The notes: generated by a model from the letters alone, not told the origin. 64,000 bases of DNA from Begonia masoniana (GCA_022432975.1 CM039502.1:28063205-28127204); one strand, 5' to 3'; positions 32,440 through 44,250 are shown, numbered from the stretch's first letter. A program made the numbers and translations.

Positions 32440-33394
32440 CACATGTATCTAATCTCCAAGTCTATTAGATGTTCCTCAAAACTCTTTTAAGGTAACATTT
32501 AATGAAATAATAAATAAGTTTCACAATTGATGAAATCTCCATAATAACCACATCTCTTATGTGCATTATTTATATTATTGAAGATACTTTCTCTCTCCAT
32601 GGTTTGATCACTTGTGGTTTCTAGATTCTTCTTAATTCAACACTACTCTATTGTTGTCATAGTAGAGAGTCAATGACTTATTTATGTCTGTAATTATTTC
32701 TAGATAACTAAAAAATTTCTAAGCCACACAACCTCAATGGTTGCTTAAAACGTAGTAATATGTTCCATTGTGGAATCTGAAACAACAACATCACGTTTGT
32801 TGCTTCTTCAAACCACTCTTCCACCCCCTATAAAGAATATTAATCCTTGAAATTAGAATCTATATATCCAGTTGGTATTAAATCCTTACAAGCATGTACC
32901 ACCCTATTTTTTTCATTATTCTTGGATACTTGAGATTATGTTAAACTTCTCTCCAATGATCTAATTCAGAATTGGACTAGAACGGGCCAACAATCCCTAC
33001 GTCATAATGTATATGGTGCCTCATGTGCAACATAACATACATAAAGCTCTCAATTGTTATGGATGCGGATAGTGTCTCATATCTCTTTCCTTTTGAGTTG
33101 TGTCATGACATTATCGTTTATAAAGAATAACTCTATGGGTAGAAGGTAAATTACACTTCTTAGAGTTGAATATTCAACTAATATTTTGTCAATATACAAT
33201 GTTTGAGACAAATATTACATTTTATTGTTGCTGTAACGACCCCAGTAGAGTCAAAACTAAACCATGACTCTTTTAGAATTGACCATATATCCTTACATTC
33301 CTTTGTTCTATCTCTTTTTATTTTTTTTTCTATATTTTTCTTTTAAATCATAACTTAGTTCAAGACATCACACGTGATTCATTAGGCATCGCCC

Positions 33395-33870
33395 AGCAAC
33401 GAAATACATTACACATCTACCGGCGAACACGGGCGTTTCACGTGTCTAATTAAAACATCGCCCGGTCACTAAACGACAAAACATTACTTATGTCATCCGG
33501 TAAAGAAAACACCTACTTCGCCCGGTAGACATGGACATCATCCGGTGGACATGTGCAATGCACGTGACTCACTCACCTCATCCGACAGGAGACTTCATCC
33601 GGTAAAGAAAACACCTACATCGCCCGGTCACTAAACGACAAAACATTCACCATCCACCGATGACGTCAGCCGGATGATGTCTTCATCCAACAGAGGCATC
33701 ATCCGGTGGACAAACGACTAAATATTTTACCTACGTCCTCCGGTGAGTAAGCACTCGACATCATCCGATGACGTCAGCCGGAAGACTCAATCGTTCAACT
33801 TCTAACATTCAACTCTCACCGGTGACGTCAGCCGGATGATGTATTCATCCAGCTTCTATCACACAACAGT
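33395..33870 (-). repeat. Degenerate CATC-CGCCCGGT / TGACGTCAGCCGG array in LTR E
   Basis: Many diverged short units such as CATCGCCCGGTCACTAAACG, CATCCGGTGGACA and TGACGTCAGCCGGATGATGT. It lies in the 3' third of the LTR in element sense, like the arrays of A and D. Confidence 0.75.
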
Positions 33871-34261
33871 AAAACACGGAAATCTACAAATAACTCATAT
33901 CGGCAGGAAGGTAACCTGACCTTCACAGATCTCGTACTCGTAGACATAATCATAGGCAGACATGAATCATGGACTAATCTAGAATACATTTAGCGGAAGG
34001 TTTAATTAAAACAGATCATACCATACTCTTATAATCATCCCCAAATTTGGTAACCAAACTAGACAATCACAGAATCCAATATTCTAAGGAAAATCTCATT
34101 CTACTTAAACATCGGTTCATCATAAATCTTACTGACACATTATACGCATAACCACGGGTCATATTCACCTGCCAGCCACAAATCTCCACTCTGAGCACCT
34201 TCCAGCAACCGAGCTTAAACATCCTCATTAACTTTGAGATCCTCACCTGAAAACTCGTCAC

Positions 34262-34895
34262 CTACATCATGAGGTTTAAACTATAAGCCTAATGCTTAGT
34301 AAGGAATGCAAACTAACATGTATTCATGAATGTACAGTTGAGAAAAATATGATCTTGATCATTTATCATTCTTGTTTCTGTTCATCATTTTCATCATATG
34401 GATTAAGGGAGGATTTGTGCCGTAAAAGGGGGGTTGACAGTGATTTTGATCATATTCCCTTTCGGGTCGTTTTCATGGTCCCTCTTTGGACTGTGGCATG
34501 CGTCAACCCGCCCCCAACCCTCACTTAATCATGTTGTATGGGATTGTTTTCATATTCATTCTCATATCTTGTTTATGGAGAAAACATGCTCATAAATCAT
34601 TTTCATATGCTTGAGGAGTAAATCATGATGCATGACATGAATGCTCTTAAATCATCAGACTATAGAAATTATCATACTAGACAGTTAACTTCATAGACTC
34701 TAACAGAACATCACATAACATAGTTCTCAGACATCCGTACATCATCCAAATACAAACCATCTTACTAACTTAAAACAAACACTAACATAAATAACAGACA
34801 ATAGCTTAAATAACTTCTAATCATCGTATCAGTTTCAACCTAGCATCCTTATGATGTAGGGCTCTAATGGCCGGGAATCCTACACATTCACTTAC
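34262..34895 (-). other. Inferred LTR intron 2 in E (634 nt)
   Basis: Minus strand: donor ACTAG|GTAAGT at 34895, then TAGAGCCCTACATCATAAGG; branch-point-like CCTTACTAAGCATTAGG near 34305; acceptor ATGATGTAG|GTGACG ending at 34262. The following frame DEFSGEDLKVNEDV ends in a stop. Confidence 0.55.
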
Positions 34896-34941
34896 CTAGT
34901 TTTCTTAGCAACTTGAGCTCCTTTTCTTCAGACTTCTTCAC

Positions 34942-35269
34942 CTAAAACATTCACATTGTAGTAGTTAAAACGAAAATCCTAATAGTCCTAATCACAAATC
35001 ATCCTAGAATCTAATAACTAAAGTCATTCCTGAATCCCTTAGTCTAGTTCTCTGTGTGCAGTCTGAAATCCAAAACCAAAACAGCTAGGTTCAACTAACG
35101 ATTAATCAGGGTCGGTCATATTAAATGTCCAGAATCGATTCGGAAATGCCATCACCAAACACCGATAAAATGTTCCTAATATCCGGCCATTGAAGAATCT
35201 TGAGACATTGGGTTCTAGTTGAAAACAGTTCCAAACAACTACACGGCAACTACATTGACTAAGTCTTAC
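34942..35269 (-). other. Inferred LTR intron 1 in E (328 nt)
   Basis: Minus strand: donor TTCGAG|GTAAGAC at 35269; acceptor TGTTTTAG|GTGAAG ending at 34942. Middle exon 34941-34896 is 46 nt. Confidence 0.5.
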
Positions 35270-36374
35270 CTCGAATGTAGGTTATCGGAGTGGAGGCTGG
35301 AGAAATCGATCGCCAAAGAGGGAATCACCGGCAGAGAAAAGTTCTGGAAGCACGGGAATCGCCGAGAGGGAATGTCGGCCACAGTGGGGTTTAAGTGAGG
35401 TTTAAGGTTTCCATTTTCTATTTATATTAATAAGATCCTTCCTAATTACCATTTTGCCACCCCAAAATTAGAAATCAAATAAACTTTGGCATTAAAATTA
35501 AATTCAAGTATTAATAATAAAGGTGACAGTTAATTCCGTTAAGAAAATCACTTGGTAGAGATTGTCGGGTGTTACAGTTGCGATCTCTTCTGACACAAAT
35601 CCTAAAGACATAGCTTGTATTTCTCTAATCTTTTATTTGGTATTGCTTGGCCAACCATGTTTTTTATGTTTGATATTAAGTCTACCTTATTCCAGTTAGA
35701 ATATTCTCAACATAAAGAACTAAGAAAAGCACGGGATTGTCAAAGCTTGTATACACAAGATTAATCAAGACACCATACAAATTCATAAGATTTGATTGCT
35801 TCATCAAATCTCATATATCATGGCCTACATGCTTGCTTAAGTCTATAAAATAACCTATTTGACTTTCAAACATTTTGTTGCATCATGATCGACGAAATTC
35901 ATTGATTGCTTCATATAAATGGTTTCTTCAAAATGACCATTTAGAAAGTTGTCATGACATCCACTTGTCCAACCTCATAATGATAATGAGCAACTATAAA
36001 AAATAAAATATCAATGGACTTGATATAGTTGCATTGAGAAAGACTCTTCATAGTCCACTTCTTCCATTTACATATAAACTTTAGCTATAACAAGGCTTTA
36101 AATGTCTACATTTTCATCCAATTTTCTTTTTCTCTTATAGATCTATTTACATCCTATTTGTTTATCCCTTTCAGGATCTGAAAAATCCCAAGTGGAGTTA
36201 GAATACATACTAACTGTCTCAATTTTCATAAGTTCAAACCATGTTTCTTTGTCAGCAATTCCCATTGCACATCTAAATGACCATGGATCGTTTTTCTTCC
36301 TTCATTAATGAAAACAACATGTATTGAACCTATCTGTCTAAATCAAGTTGGTGCTCCTACTAGGTAAACAATTA

Positions 36375-37150
36375 CTTGTGCTCATACATTCAGATAGATA
36401 TATGTGGTTGATGACTACTAAGGTAAGATGTGGTTACAATTAGTTTATCACTTTTGTTGATGATTACTTAAGATATTGTTATACTTACGTCATTTACTAT
36501 AGATAAAAAAACTTTTAGACAATTCAAGAGTTTAAAGCTAAACAAAAAATAATGAGGTAAGTCAATCATTTGTCTTTGATTAGATCAAGACTGTGAATAC
36601 CTTGATAGTTATTTCATAGATTACATGTTAGAGCATGAGATTATATTTCAGCTAACACCACATGGCACTCCTCTGGAATATGGTGGCTAGAGAGAAGAAA
36701 TAAGACTTTACACAAAATCATTTTTGGCATATCTCATACAAATTGCGACTTACATTTTAAATGCGGTACCATCTAAGTATGTATATATGGCACTACTAGA
36801 GTTGTGGAGTAGTCGCAAACTAGTTTGGAACACATTCGCATATTGAGGTATCCAACACATGTGTTGGTAAGTAAAGATGAAAAACTTGGAACTTCATCTT
36901 TGGGGTTCGCATGTTGGTTGGGTATGTAAAGGGAAAAAGATGACGGTTGATATTTAGTCCTCAAGACAACAAGGTATTTGTATTGGCAAATGCCTCGTTT
37001 ATTGAACATGACTATATTACAAACTTCAAGCCTCAAAGTAAGATAGTATTGAAGGAGATTCATGATGATAAGATCATCAATGCTAGTGGTGTTCAAGCTA
37101 TGCATACAAGGTGCTTGACTGAACGACTTAGAGATTTAAGCTAGATTCTA
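36375..37150 (+). pseudogene. Ty1/copia integrase remnant, inverted relative to its neighbour
   Basis: Plus-strand copia integrase with LVLIHSDRYMW, FITFVDDYLRYCYTYVI (first catalytic Asp region, ~36450) and SFLAYLIQIATYILNAVPSK (~36725). An open tail (36947-37143) has FSPQDNKVFVLANASFIEHD and SKIVLKEIHDD, the region between integrase and RT. Stops and frameshifts occur before the tail. Its orientation is opposite to the copia RT remnant at 32440-36310, so the two are not one colinear element. Confidence 0.8.
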
Positions 37151-37280
37151 TGATGATTTCTTTAGCTAAGATTTTACCAACTTTGAGCTTAGATTATTAA
37201 GGTATATTTAACATTAAAACATGAAATGTCCTAGGTGAAGAAGGATTCAAGTGAAGGCACGACATTGCTAAGGAGTCCAG

Positions 37281-37915
37281 GTAAGTGAGTGTGCTAGGTT
37301 TCTGGCCTTTAGAGCCTTACATCACAAGGGTACTAGGAAATATGTATCGATGTTGCTTGATAATTTATGGATGACTGAGAGTTATGTTATGTAATGTTCT
37401 GATAGAGTTTATGAAGTTGTTTGTTCTGCCATAATTCTTTCCATAGTCTGATGATTTAAGTGCATTCATGTTCCTGCATTATGATTTGTCTTCCGTGAAT
37501 ACGAAAATGTTTCATGTATATGCTCCTTTTATGAAAGAGATATGAATATGAAATGTATGCAACCATGATTAAGTGAGGGTTGGGGCGGTTTAGCCATGTC
37601 ACTGTCCAGAAAGGGGCCAAGATTTCTGCCCGTAAGGGGGCTATGTACAAGACCAAGATATCTGCCCGTAAGTGGGCCATGTACACGCACTCTGTCTACC
37701 CCCTTCGGCACAAACCCTCCTTGATCCATGTTATGTAAATGATGAACAAGAACATGATTCCCACGAAATGATTAAGAATACGAACATGAATATGACTCCC
37801 ATGATTTGAATAAAGAACTTGAACATGATTTTATTGAGTATGCATTCATAAGTATTTATGTATATGTTGCACTTCTTACTAAGCATTAGGCTTATAGTTT
37901 GAACTTATGATGTAG
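37281..37915 (+). other. Inferred LTR intron 2 in F (635 nt)
   Basis: Donor TCCAG|GTAAGT at 37281, then TAGAGCCTTACATCACAAGG; branch-point-like TCTTACTAAGCATTAGG at 37873; acceptor ATGATGTAG|GTGACG ending at 37915. Middle exon 37235-37280 is 46 nt. The next frame DELEGEDFTPSDNV ends in a stop. Confidence 0.55.
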
Positions 37916-38289
37916 GTGACGAATTGGAAGGTGAGGATTTCACTCCAAGTGATAACGTTTAAAAAGGTTGCTGGATGGTACTCGTGAAGGGAATTTTGTG
38001 GCTGGGAAGCGATTGGACCCGAGGTGCTCTTAGTCTGTTATGATTTAAGAAAAAAAAATGGAAGTATAAGTAGAAAAAAATCTTGATGTTTATGTGTTAT
38101 AAAGAATTTTAAGATTTAAGGTTTTCTGTTTGTTCTCTTAAATCTTCTGCTACGTACACTATGTTTCTTTTATGAGTAAAATGGTTTTTATATGAAATGA
38201 GATGTGATAATATTTATAGAGTCAGTTCCAGAGAGTTAGCCGAAAGTTCGCCAGGGAGGGTGATTGATCGGTTGTCTATGTGTTCTGTT

Positions 38290-38800
38290 TTGTAAGTAAA
38301 GACAGTCGTCCAAAGTTATGAATGAGTCATCGTCCATAGTTGAGGTAGGATTTGATAAGTGAAAATAGTCGTCCAAAGTTGTCGTCCAAAATTATCGTCT
38401 AATGTTGTCGTTCAAAGTTGGGAGTGTTGAAGTCATGTGGACCGTGGACGATAAAGTCACGTGGTCCATGGACGATAAATTTAAGTAAGTCTGTGGACGA
38501 TGAGTCTGTTTAACCAGTAAGTAATGAAGTCACGTGGTTTGTTAACGATAAAATCACGTGGTCTGTGGGCGTTAAAATTTAAGTGAGTCTATGGACGTTT
38601 GTTTGTGGATGATGGGTTTATGTAACCCGTGAGTAAGGAGTCACGTGGATTGTGACGATAAAGTCACGTGGTCCATGGTCGATGAAATCACTTGAACAGA
38701 GAGCGATAACGTTTAACAGTCAGTGGACAAAAATGTCAAAGTAGTCCGTGGACAATTAAGTCGATCGATCTTGTGGACAAGATTGTTACCCGATTTATGT
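38290..38800 (+). repeat. GTCACGTGGTCCATGGACGAT-type degenerate array in LTR F
   Basis: Repeated AGTCGTCCAAAGTT words are followed by about eight diverged units with GTCACGTGG and TGGACGATAAA. Several contain the CACGTG palindrome (G-box core). Confidence 0.7.
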
Positions 38801-38996
38801 CGTCTAACTCTGTGGATGAGTATGCTGTCAGATATATGAAAGAGTCGAGTTCTGAGAATTTAAGGTTTTTAATTGGTTGTTCTTTCAAACGTCCACGAGT
38901 TTTATTTCAAAAAAAAAAATTACAAGTAGTTATTCCATGACATAAAATGATTAAGTTTAAGTTAAAAATATGTCGCGGCCTACTGGGGTCGTGACA

Positions 38997-39382
38997 CCCA
39001 TTATTTTAGGTATTGACAAATTTCTCTAAATATTTCTTATTAATGTTCAACTATGTGTCACGCCTCTTTATGTAAGAAGCGTATTGTACATTTATGTGAA
39101 TACTTAGGCATATGATTGAGGTAATCATAGCCTACTAATTCCTTTCTCATTCTCTTATGCAATTAATCTTTATGCATACATTAATGGCAAGTATTAGTTT
39201 CCTTTTACACTTAAATCCCGATTTAGAATAGTTAATGTGTACTTGATTCTCACTACCCATTCCTTCATGTGCAACTCCCTTTTTAATTTCTCGATTTATA
39301 TTTAACCAAGATTTGTATCTTATTAAAACTGTTTAGATGCTTTATTTGATGTCTAGTTATATACATTACATATTCATCTCAT
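38997..39382. other. AT-rich, no gene seen
   Basis: Host sequence of element G; it continues after the element at 47014. No coding signal. Confidence 0.5.
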
Positions 39383-39820
39383 TGTAACACCCGAGAATTT
39401 TTCATCCAAGTGTATTGTTTTAGATTTAATTAATTTAAGTTATATTAGTTATTAAGTTTATTAAATTATGTTCGGATATTCCCAGTGGAGAACTTAAGCT
39501 GGGTAGGGTCCATTTACGAAAATTTATAATTTAAGAACGGGATTTAACGGAATTTTTAGAAGGGCATAATGGTAATGTTAGTTTCATTAATTTTATTATT
39601 ATAATTTATTATTATTATTATTATTATTAAAAAATAAAAAATAAAAAGAATGGCCGAAGCCATTCTATCGTTCGGGTCGCGCGAGGAGCAGGGGAGAGGG
39701 AGGGAGAGAAAGGCATCGATCACCGATCAAACCGCCGTGGTTTCCGACGTTCTCCGGCCAGACGACGGCGGCGAACCAAGGGCTAGCGTCTCCGGCTGAC
39801 TCCGCGCACGAACCGACCCG

Positions 39821-40411
39821 GTAAGTTTGGTTTTGCCCTGTTTTCGGTTCGATTTAGGGCTGAGAGGGACGAGCTCGTTTGAGCTCTAATTGTTGGCTGT
39901 TCTTGGCGTCAATTAACCGAGCTTAATGCCGGCGATGGTTGCCGAGCAATGGTGAGCTTGGATTGAGCAAAAAACCGAGGGCTCCAATGTGGGGAATTTC
40001 TGGTTTTCCTATGTATAGGCTTAGAATCTTGTTGGATTATACTAATTGGGTGTGAGGGTGGTCGATTGGTGAGGAAACGAGTAAAAATTGATGGAAAATT
40101 GGGAAGGAGAAAATTTCTGACTTAGGGTAGTTCGGGTTTTGCCAGTTTTGACCTAGCTACAGTCGTTTGTTTTAAAATTTTTTTTGGCAGGTTAAAATAT
40201 GTAATTAAAGGAGTACGTGGCCGCTGAAATCGTTTGATTCTAATATCCAACGAGAAAGTTATTCACGCTTGAAGTTTCGGGTCGGTTTTTACCGAACCCA
40301 AATTAGTGGCCCGTTTAGTTAGGTTTTAGTTGGATTAGGCTAGAAATAGTAGTTTGAGAGTAATTACTGAATGTAAGTTTGATTTTAATGAAGTTTGAAT
40401 ATTTGTCGTAG
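39821..40411 (+). other. Inferred LTR intron 1 in the 5' LTR of G (591 nt)
   Basis: Donor GACCCG|GTAAGT at 39821; acceptor TTTGTCGTAG|GTCGAG ending at 40411. Middle exon 40412-40465 is 54 nt. The 3' LTR equivalent (44699-45298) has AT instead of GT at the donor. Confidence 0.5.
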
Positions 40412-40539
40412 GTCGAGCCGTAGGTGGATAGGGAACCGAGCATCGTCAGCATGCTAGTACGCCAGGTAAATAGAGGACGTTTGTGTTTTCCCTTCGGGCC
40501 TACACCAGGGAACGGTAGGATTTATTTTGTGATAATTGT

Positions 40540-40750
40540 TGTTGGTTGTTTATTGTTTGGTTGTCTTCTTTGTTGGTTAAGCATTGTTGGTTGTTTGCTG
40601 TTTGTTGTTTGGTTGTCTTCTTTGTTGGTTAAGCATTGTTGGTTGTTTGTTATTTGTTGTTGGTTGTTTTCTTTGTTGGTTAAGCATTGTTGGTTGGTCG
40701 TTGTTTGTTGTTTGTTGTTTGGTTGTCTCCTTTATTGATTAGGCATTGTA
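40540..40750 (+). repeat. TTGTTGGTT-type repeat, 5' LTR of G
   Basis: About four units of ~50-60 bases containing GTTGTCTTCTTTGTTGGTTA and AGCATTGTTGGTTG. Its counterpart in the 3' LTR is at 45400-45590. Confidence 0.85.
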
Positions 40751-40797
40751 TTGAGACGGAAACTGATAAGTTGAAAGGCAATGTGCCAATATGGTTT

Positions 40798-41430
40798 TGT
40801 GGAGTTGCGTTAAGGTGGCACCCGCGAGGGACTCGAGGAGAGTCGCCCAGAAGCATTAGAGTGGAACCTGGGGTGTGGTTTAGTGTGAGTCGCCCAGTCG
40901 CGTTAGGGTGGCACCTGTGAGGGACTCTAGGGGAGTTGCCCAGTCGCATTAAGGTGGTACCTGCGAGGGACTATAGTTGAGTCGCCCAGTCTCGTTAGGG
41001 TGGCACCTGCGAGGGACTCTAGGGAAGTTGCCCAGTCGCGTTAAGGTGGTACCTGCAAGGGACTATAGTTGAGTCGCCCAGTCGCGTTTGGGTGGCACCT
41101 GCGAGGGACTCCAGGGGAGTTGCCCAGTCGCGTTAAGGTGGTACATGCGAGGGACTATAGTTGAGTCGCTCAGTTGCGTTAGGGTGGCACCTGCGAGGGA
41201 CTCTAGGGGAGTTGCCCAGTCGCGTTAAGGTGGTACCTGCGAGGGACTATAGTTGAGTCGCCCAGTCGCGTTAGGGTGGCACCTGCGAGGGACTTCAAGG
41301 GAGTTGCCCAGTCGCGTTAGGGTGGCACTTGCGAGGGACTTTACACCTGCGAGGGACTCCATGGGAGTTGCCCAGTCACGTTAGGGTGGCACCTGCGAGC
41401 AACGCTGTGTGAGTCGCCCAGTCGCGTTAA
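40798..41430 (+). repeat. 46-bp minisatellite with 92-bp higher order, 5' LTR of G
   Basis: About 13 units of 46 bases (GTCGCGTTAGGGTGGCACCT followed by GCGAGGGACTCTAGGGGAGT TGCCCA). Odd and even units alternate (GGCACCT/CTAGGGGAGTTGCCC versus GGTACCT/TATAGTTGAGTCGCCC), giving a 92-bp higher-order period. Confidence 0.95.
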
Positions 41431-42222
41431 GGTGCGAGGTTAGCATGCGTGATGGGTTCTATGAAAGATAGAAGGAATGGAAACAAAACCAGAGTAACCG
41501 AGGGTTAGAAACTGCATGTGTTAGGGTTACGTGTGAGAGTTGTGGTGCATTGTGCATGTTTGTCTTTGTTATCCCCTACTTGCTAAGCGTAAGCTTACGT
41601 GTGTGTGTGTGTGTTCTGTGGTGTAGGTGACGACAGAGTTACAGGTGAGCTAGATGTGGGAGAAAGGATTAGGCGGTAGTCGGTGGCACACGGGGCACGC
41701 CGGTGCGGGCAGTTGTCGGGGCGCCTCGACCATGGTCTTCGGAGAAAGGTGGGGCTTTGTATTTTGATTGATGTTTTGATAGTTATGGTATAGCTTTTTG
41801 TAATTGTTGTATATAGTCATAATTAAGGGTGATGTGTCGCCCTATACTGTGGACTTTCTTCACTTAGGGCTGTTCGTATTTTAGTTTCCCTCTTTACTGC
41901 TATTTGGAGATTTCGTATGCTGGTTAGTTAAGTAAGAGTATTCTGGATCTGGTTGAGAATGTATTTAGTTACAGGTACCTAGCATTTTTGAGGCGCCATT
42001 TTCAAGCGTTACTTTGCCGAAATTTTCAGGAAGAACGCCGTGGTGCTTAAAGGTTAGGATTAAGGGAAATTAGTGAGTCTAGGCAGCTTGGTATGACATA
42101 AGAGAGCTTCGGGAGATTTAGTTTTAAATTCTGCTGTGTATGATTTTTTTTTTTTAAATTATTGGGATTAAAGTGGGATAAGTAGCGCACCGAGCCAGGG
42201 TGGGTTCGGGGGCGTTACAAGA

Positions 42223-42233
42223 TGGTATCAGAG
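42223..42233 (+). other. Primer binding site of element G
   Basis: TGGTATCAGAG, complementary to the 3' end of initiator tRNA-Met, three bases after the 5' LTR. Confidence 0.9.
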
Positions 42234-44220
42234 AAAAATGGTCGAGTCGTTCAAAGGATTACCCGACAATGCCGACCGCCATGCAACGTGCTTCATTGAC
42301 TGTAAGTATTTCTTTAATTTTAGTTAGTTTATATTTAAGATTAGATTGTTTTAACCCCTGTGAGTTTGAAACTGTAATGGATTAGAAAATCCCGAGAGAA
42401 CGAGACAACCTTGGTGGAGCCTTTGAGCCAATTTATAGACGTAATGAACTGATCGTTCGAATAGCTAGGAATATATATTGGAAAAGCGAAACGGACAAGG
42501 TAACATCCGTAGAATTGAGCATAGAGAAATTAGAAAATCTTAGGTTGGGAATGTAAGTCTGATATCCCAGGAATGTGAGAAAAGGAGGGATGGTCGACCC
42601 GAGTTGAGTGTAAACGTTAGCCTGAGTAGAAGTGATAGTCGTTAGGAAAGGTGTGAGTTGTGTCCTAGTAGTAAATGGGTGAGGACATGGTGGGTTGAAT
42701 GCAAGGCGAGACAAACCTTAGAATAAGAGCGCTAGGCAACTTAGGATGATTGTAATAGTAACTTAGGGTGATTGTAATGATGATACACATAGGATTTGGT
42801 TCCCGTAGAGAGTTACATCTTATGTGAGATAAAATTAGGATAGATAGAATTGAGACCTAGTTAGCAAACCCTTGGGAGTACTGGGATACGACGAACCTGA
42901 GAGGAGTTTGAAGTTATCGGGAGATACCCTAGATTGTTCAGGTAACATTAGATTCACGTACAGTGGGAGTATCTAAATGTGGACCGTATTCCAGAGTTAG
43001 TTTAAATAAATGATTGAGAGATTATGGTCAGAGTGATTACATAGAATCGAGGATGAGAGTTTACAGATTTGTTTAGAGTTGGGAAAATATTTAGAACCCG
43101 AGTTAGAAGAAGATTAGTTAGCATATTTTGGAGAGAATCTTTGGTGAAATTTTGGATTTAAGTATTTATTGAAAAACTTGAGAAGGAGATTAGTGGTAGT
43201 ATTATATAGAAGGGGAAGGGTTAGAATTTGATATCTAGACCTTAAGTATTTAGTGGTGTATGATGTGAGGAGATATACGAATTATTCAATGAGAGGGATG
43301 GAACTCGCCCGATGAATGTGTGCATTAGGGATAAGATTAAATTAAAGAAAATTTCGAGGGATTGACCCATATGTAGCGAAGTCGGAACAGCTGCTGTTAT
43401 AAATAGTTGAGGTCAAAGTCGATAAGTTTAAGAGTGGATAGGTTTAAGTATAGGATGTAAATTAGAACTCAAATGCTGGGATTATACAATATATATAGAA
43501 GAAGTGCTAGGTGAGATTATGAATTTTGGGTGGACTCAAGAGGAAAGAGGTAAGCGAAGAGATAAGTAAATTTTAATGAAGGTTAGATAAAAGGATTAGC
43601 CATTGATTATTTAGAGATTTGCGGTATTTAGAGAATATAAAAAGGAAAGAAAGTTCACACAGAAAGTTTACAAATAAATTTAGGAGTAAGGGTAATTCAG
43701 GAAGGCTGTGAATCTAGAGAAGTTTCAATTTTGAAATTTCTGAGGTTGAAGTATTTGGGTGATGAGTGTTGAGTGTAAAGTTGGGAACAAGTTTAATTAG
43801 ACCTAAGAATTTGAGTGTTTGGTAATGACTGAAATTAGAAGTTAGACAAATTGAGCATAGTGAATGTAAGAGATGAGAGCTTTGAGTATGAGGGTTGTGT
43901 TGGAATAACTAAGGAAATGTCATGATTGTTCGAGGTATAAATTGTCTTAACTGGCTAATATAAGTAAGTGTAAGAGATAGAAGTGATAAGTTAGGAGTGA
44001 GATGGTAGCGTAGAAAGAAAGTTAAAACTTAAGGATTTAGGGTAAGATGTTTATGTACTGAGTTCTTAGTGTTACGGTATTAAGGTATCTTAAAGATATG
44101 AGGTAGTTATGTGAGTGTTGATGAACATTGGATTAGAGAAGCTAGAGTTGGAAATGAAGTTAGAAGGGTTTGGAGTATATAAGTTGAATGTAAGTTGAGT
44201 GATAACTAAGCTCAAATTTT
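42234..44220 (+). other. Non-coding internal region of element G
   Basis: Purine-rich plus strand (AGG, GAGAT, TTAGG words) without open frames beyond chance or any gag-pol motif I can recognise. No gene seen. Confidence 0.7.
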
Positions 44221-44250
44221 GAGGACAAAATTTTTATAAGGAGGGTGGAT
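44218..44250 (+). other. Polypurine tract region of element G
   Basis: GAGGACAAAATTTTTATAAG followed by GAGGGTGGAT directly before the 3' LTR. Same form as in A and H. Confidence 0.85.

Larger units (their letters stand above)
33232..35576 (-). mobile_element. Solo LTR E
   Basis: 2345 bases from TGTAACGACCCCAGTAGAG to GATTGTCGGGTGTTACA, with a perfect GTTGC duplication (33227-33231, 35577-35581) inside the copia remnant. Sense is minus: a TATAAATA box near 35425, a leader, two inferred introns and a 3'-side array in that order. Same family as LTR F. Confidence 0.93.
32440..36310 (-). pseudogene. Ty1/copia RT-RNase H remnant, split by solo LTR E
   Basis: Minus-strand copia pol, degenerate in all frames. 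From 36310 downwards: a MKIETVSMYSNSTWDF segment (RT start), then MDVMTTFLNGHFEETIYM (~35960), LKQA with RFDEAIKSYEF (~35800) and a damaged version of the VDD-type motif. After the solo LTR, 33226 to 32440 carries SFMYVMLHMRHHIHYDVGIV, LDHW and PRNHK-type RNase H signatures. A reverse transcriptase with RNase H of a copia element is certain; stops and frameshifts throughout make it inactive. It ends near the usual polyprotein C-terminus. Confidence 0.8.
37151..38996 (+). mobile_element. Truncated LTR F (same family as solo LTR E)
   Basis: Plus-strand copy of the E family, recognised by the middle exon, GCATTAGGCTTATAGTTTGA, the CCCCTTCGGCACAAACCCTC region and the end CTACTGGGGTCGTGACA. The 5' part up to intron 1 is missing and joins copia sequence. 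No matching target duplication for the right flank CCCAT was found. Confidence 0.8.
40466..41626 (+). other. Inferred LTR intron 2 in the 5' LTR of G (1161 nt)
   Basis: Donor GCCAG|GTAAAT at 40466, then TTCGGGCCTACACC; branch-point-like CTTGCTAAGCGTAAGC near 41585; acceptor GTGGTGTAG|GTGACG ending at 41626. Both minisatellites of the LTR lie inside it. Confidence 0.5.
39383..42219 (+). repeat. 5' LTR of element G
   Basis: Starts TGTAACACCCGAGAATTTTT and ends TTCGGGGGCGTTACA. It contains an ATT-rich microsatellite (39590-39650), a leader, inferred introns 1 and 2, a ~60-bp TTGTTGGTT-type repeat and a 46-bp minisatellite. Confidence 0.95.

Noticed and set aside
40424..40949. Open frames with repeated CLLFGCLL / NKGDNQTTNN peptides, also at 45202-45633
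   Set aside because: Translations of the TTGTTGGTT-type repeat in the LTRs of element G, open on both strands.
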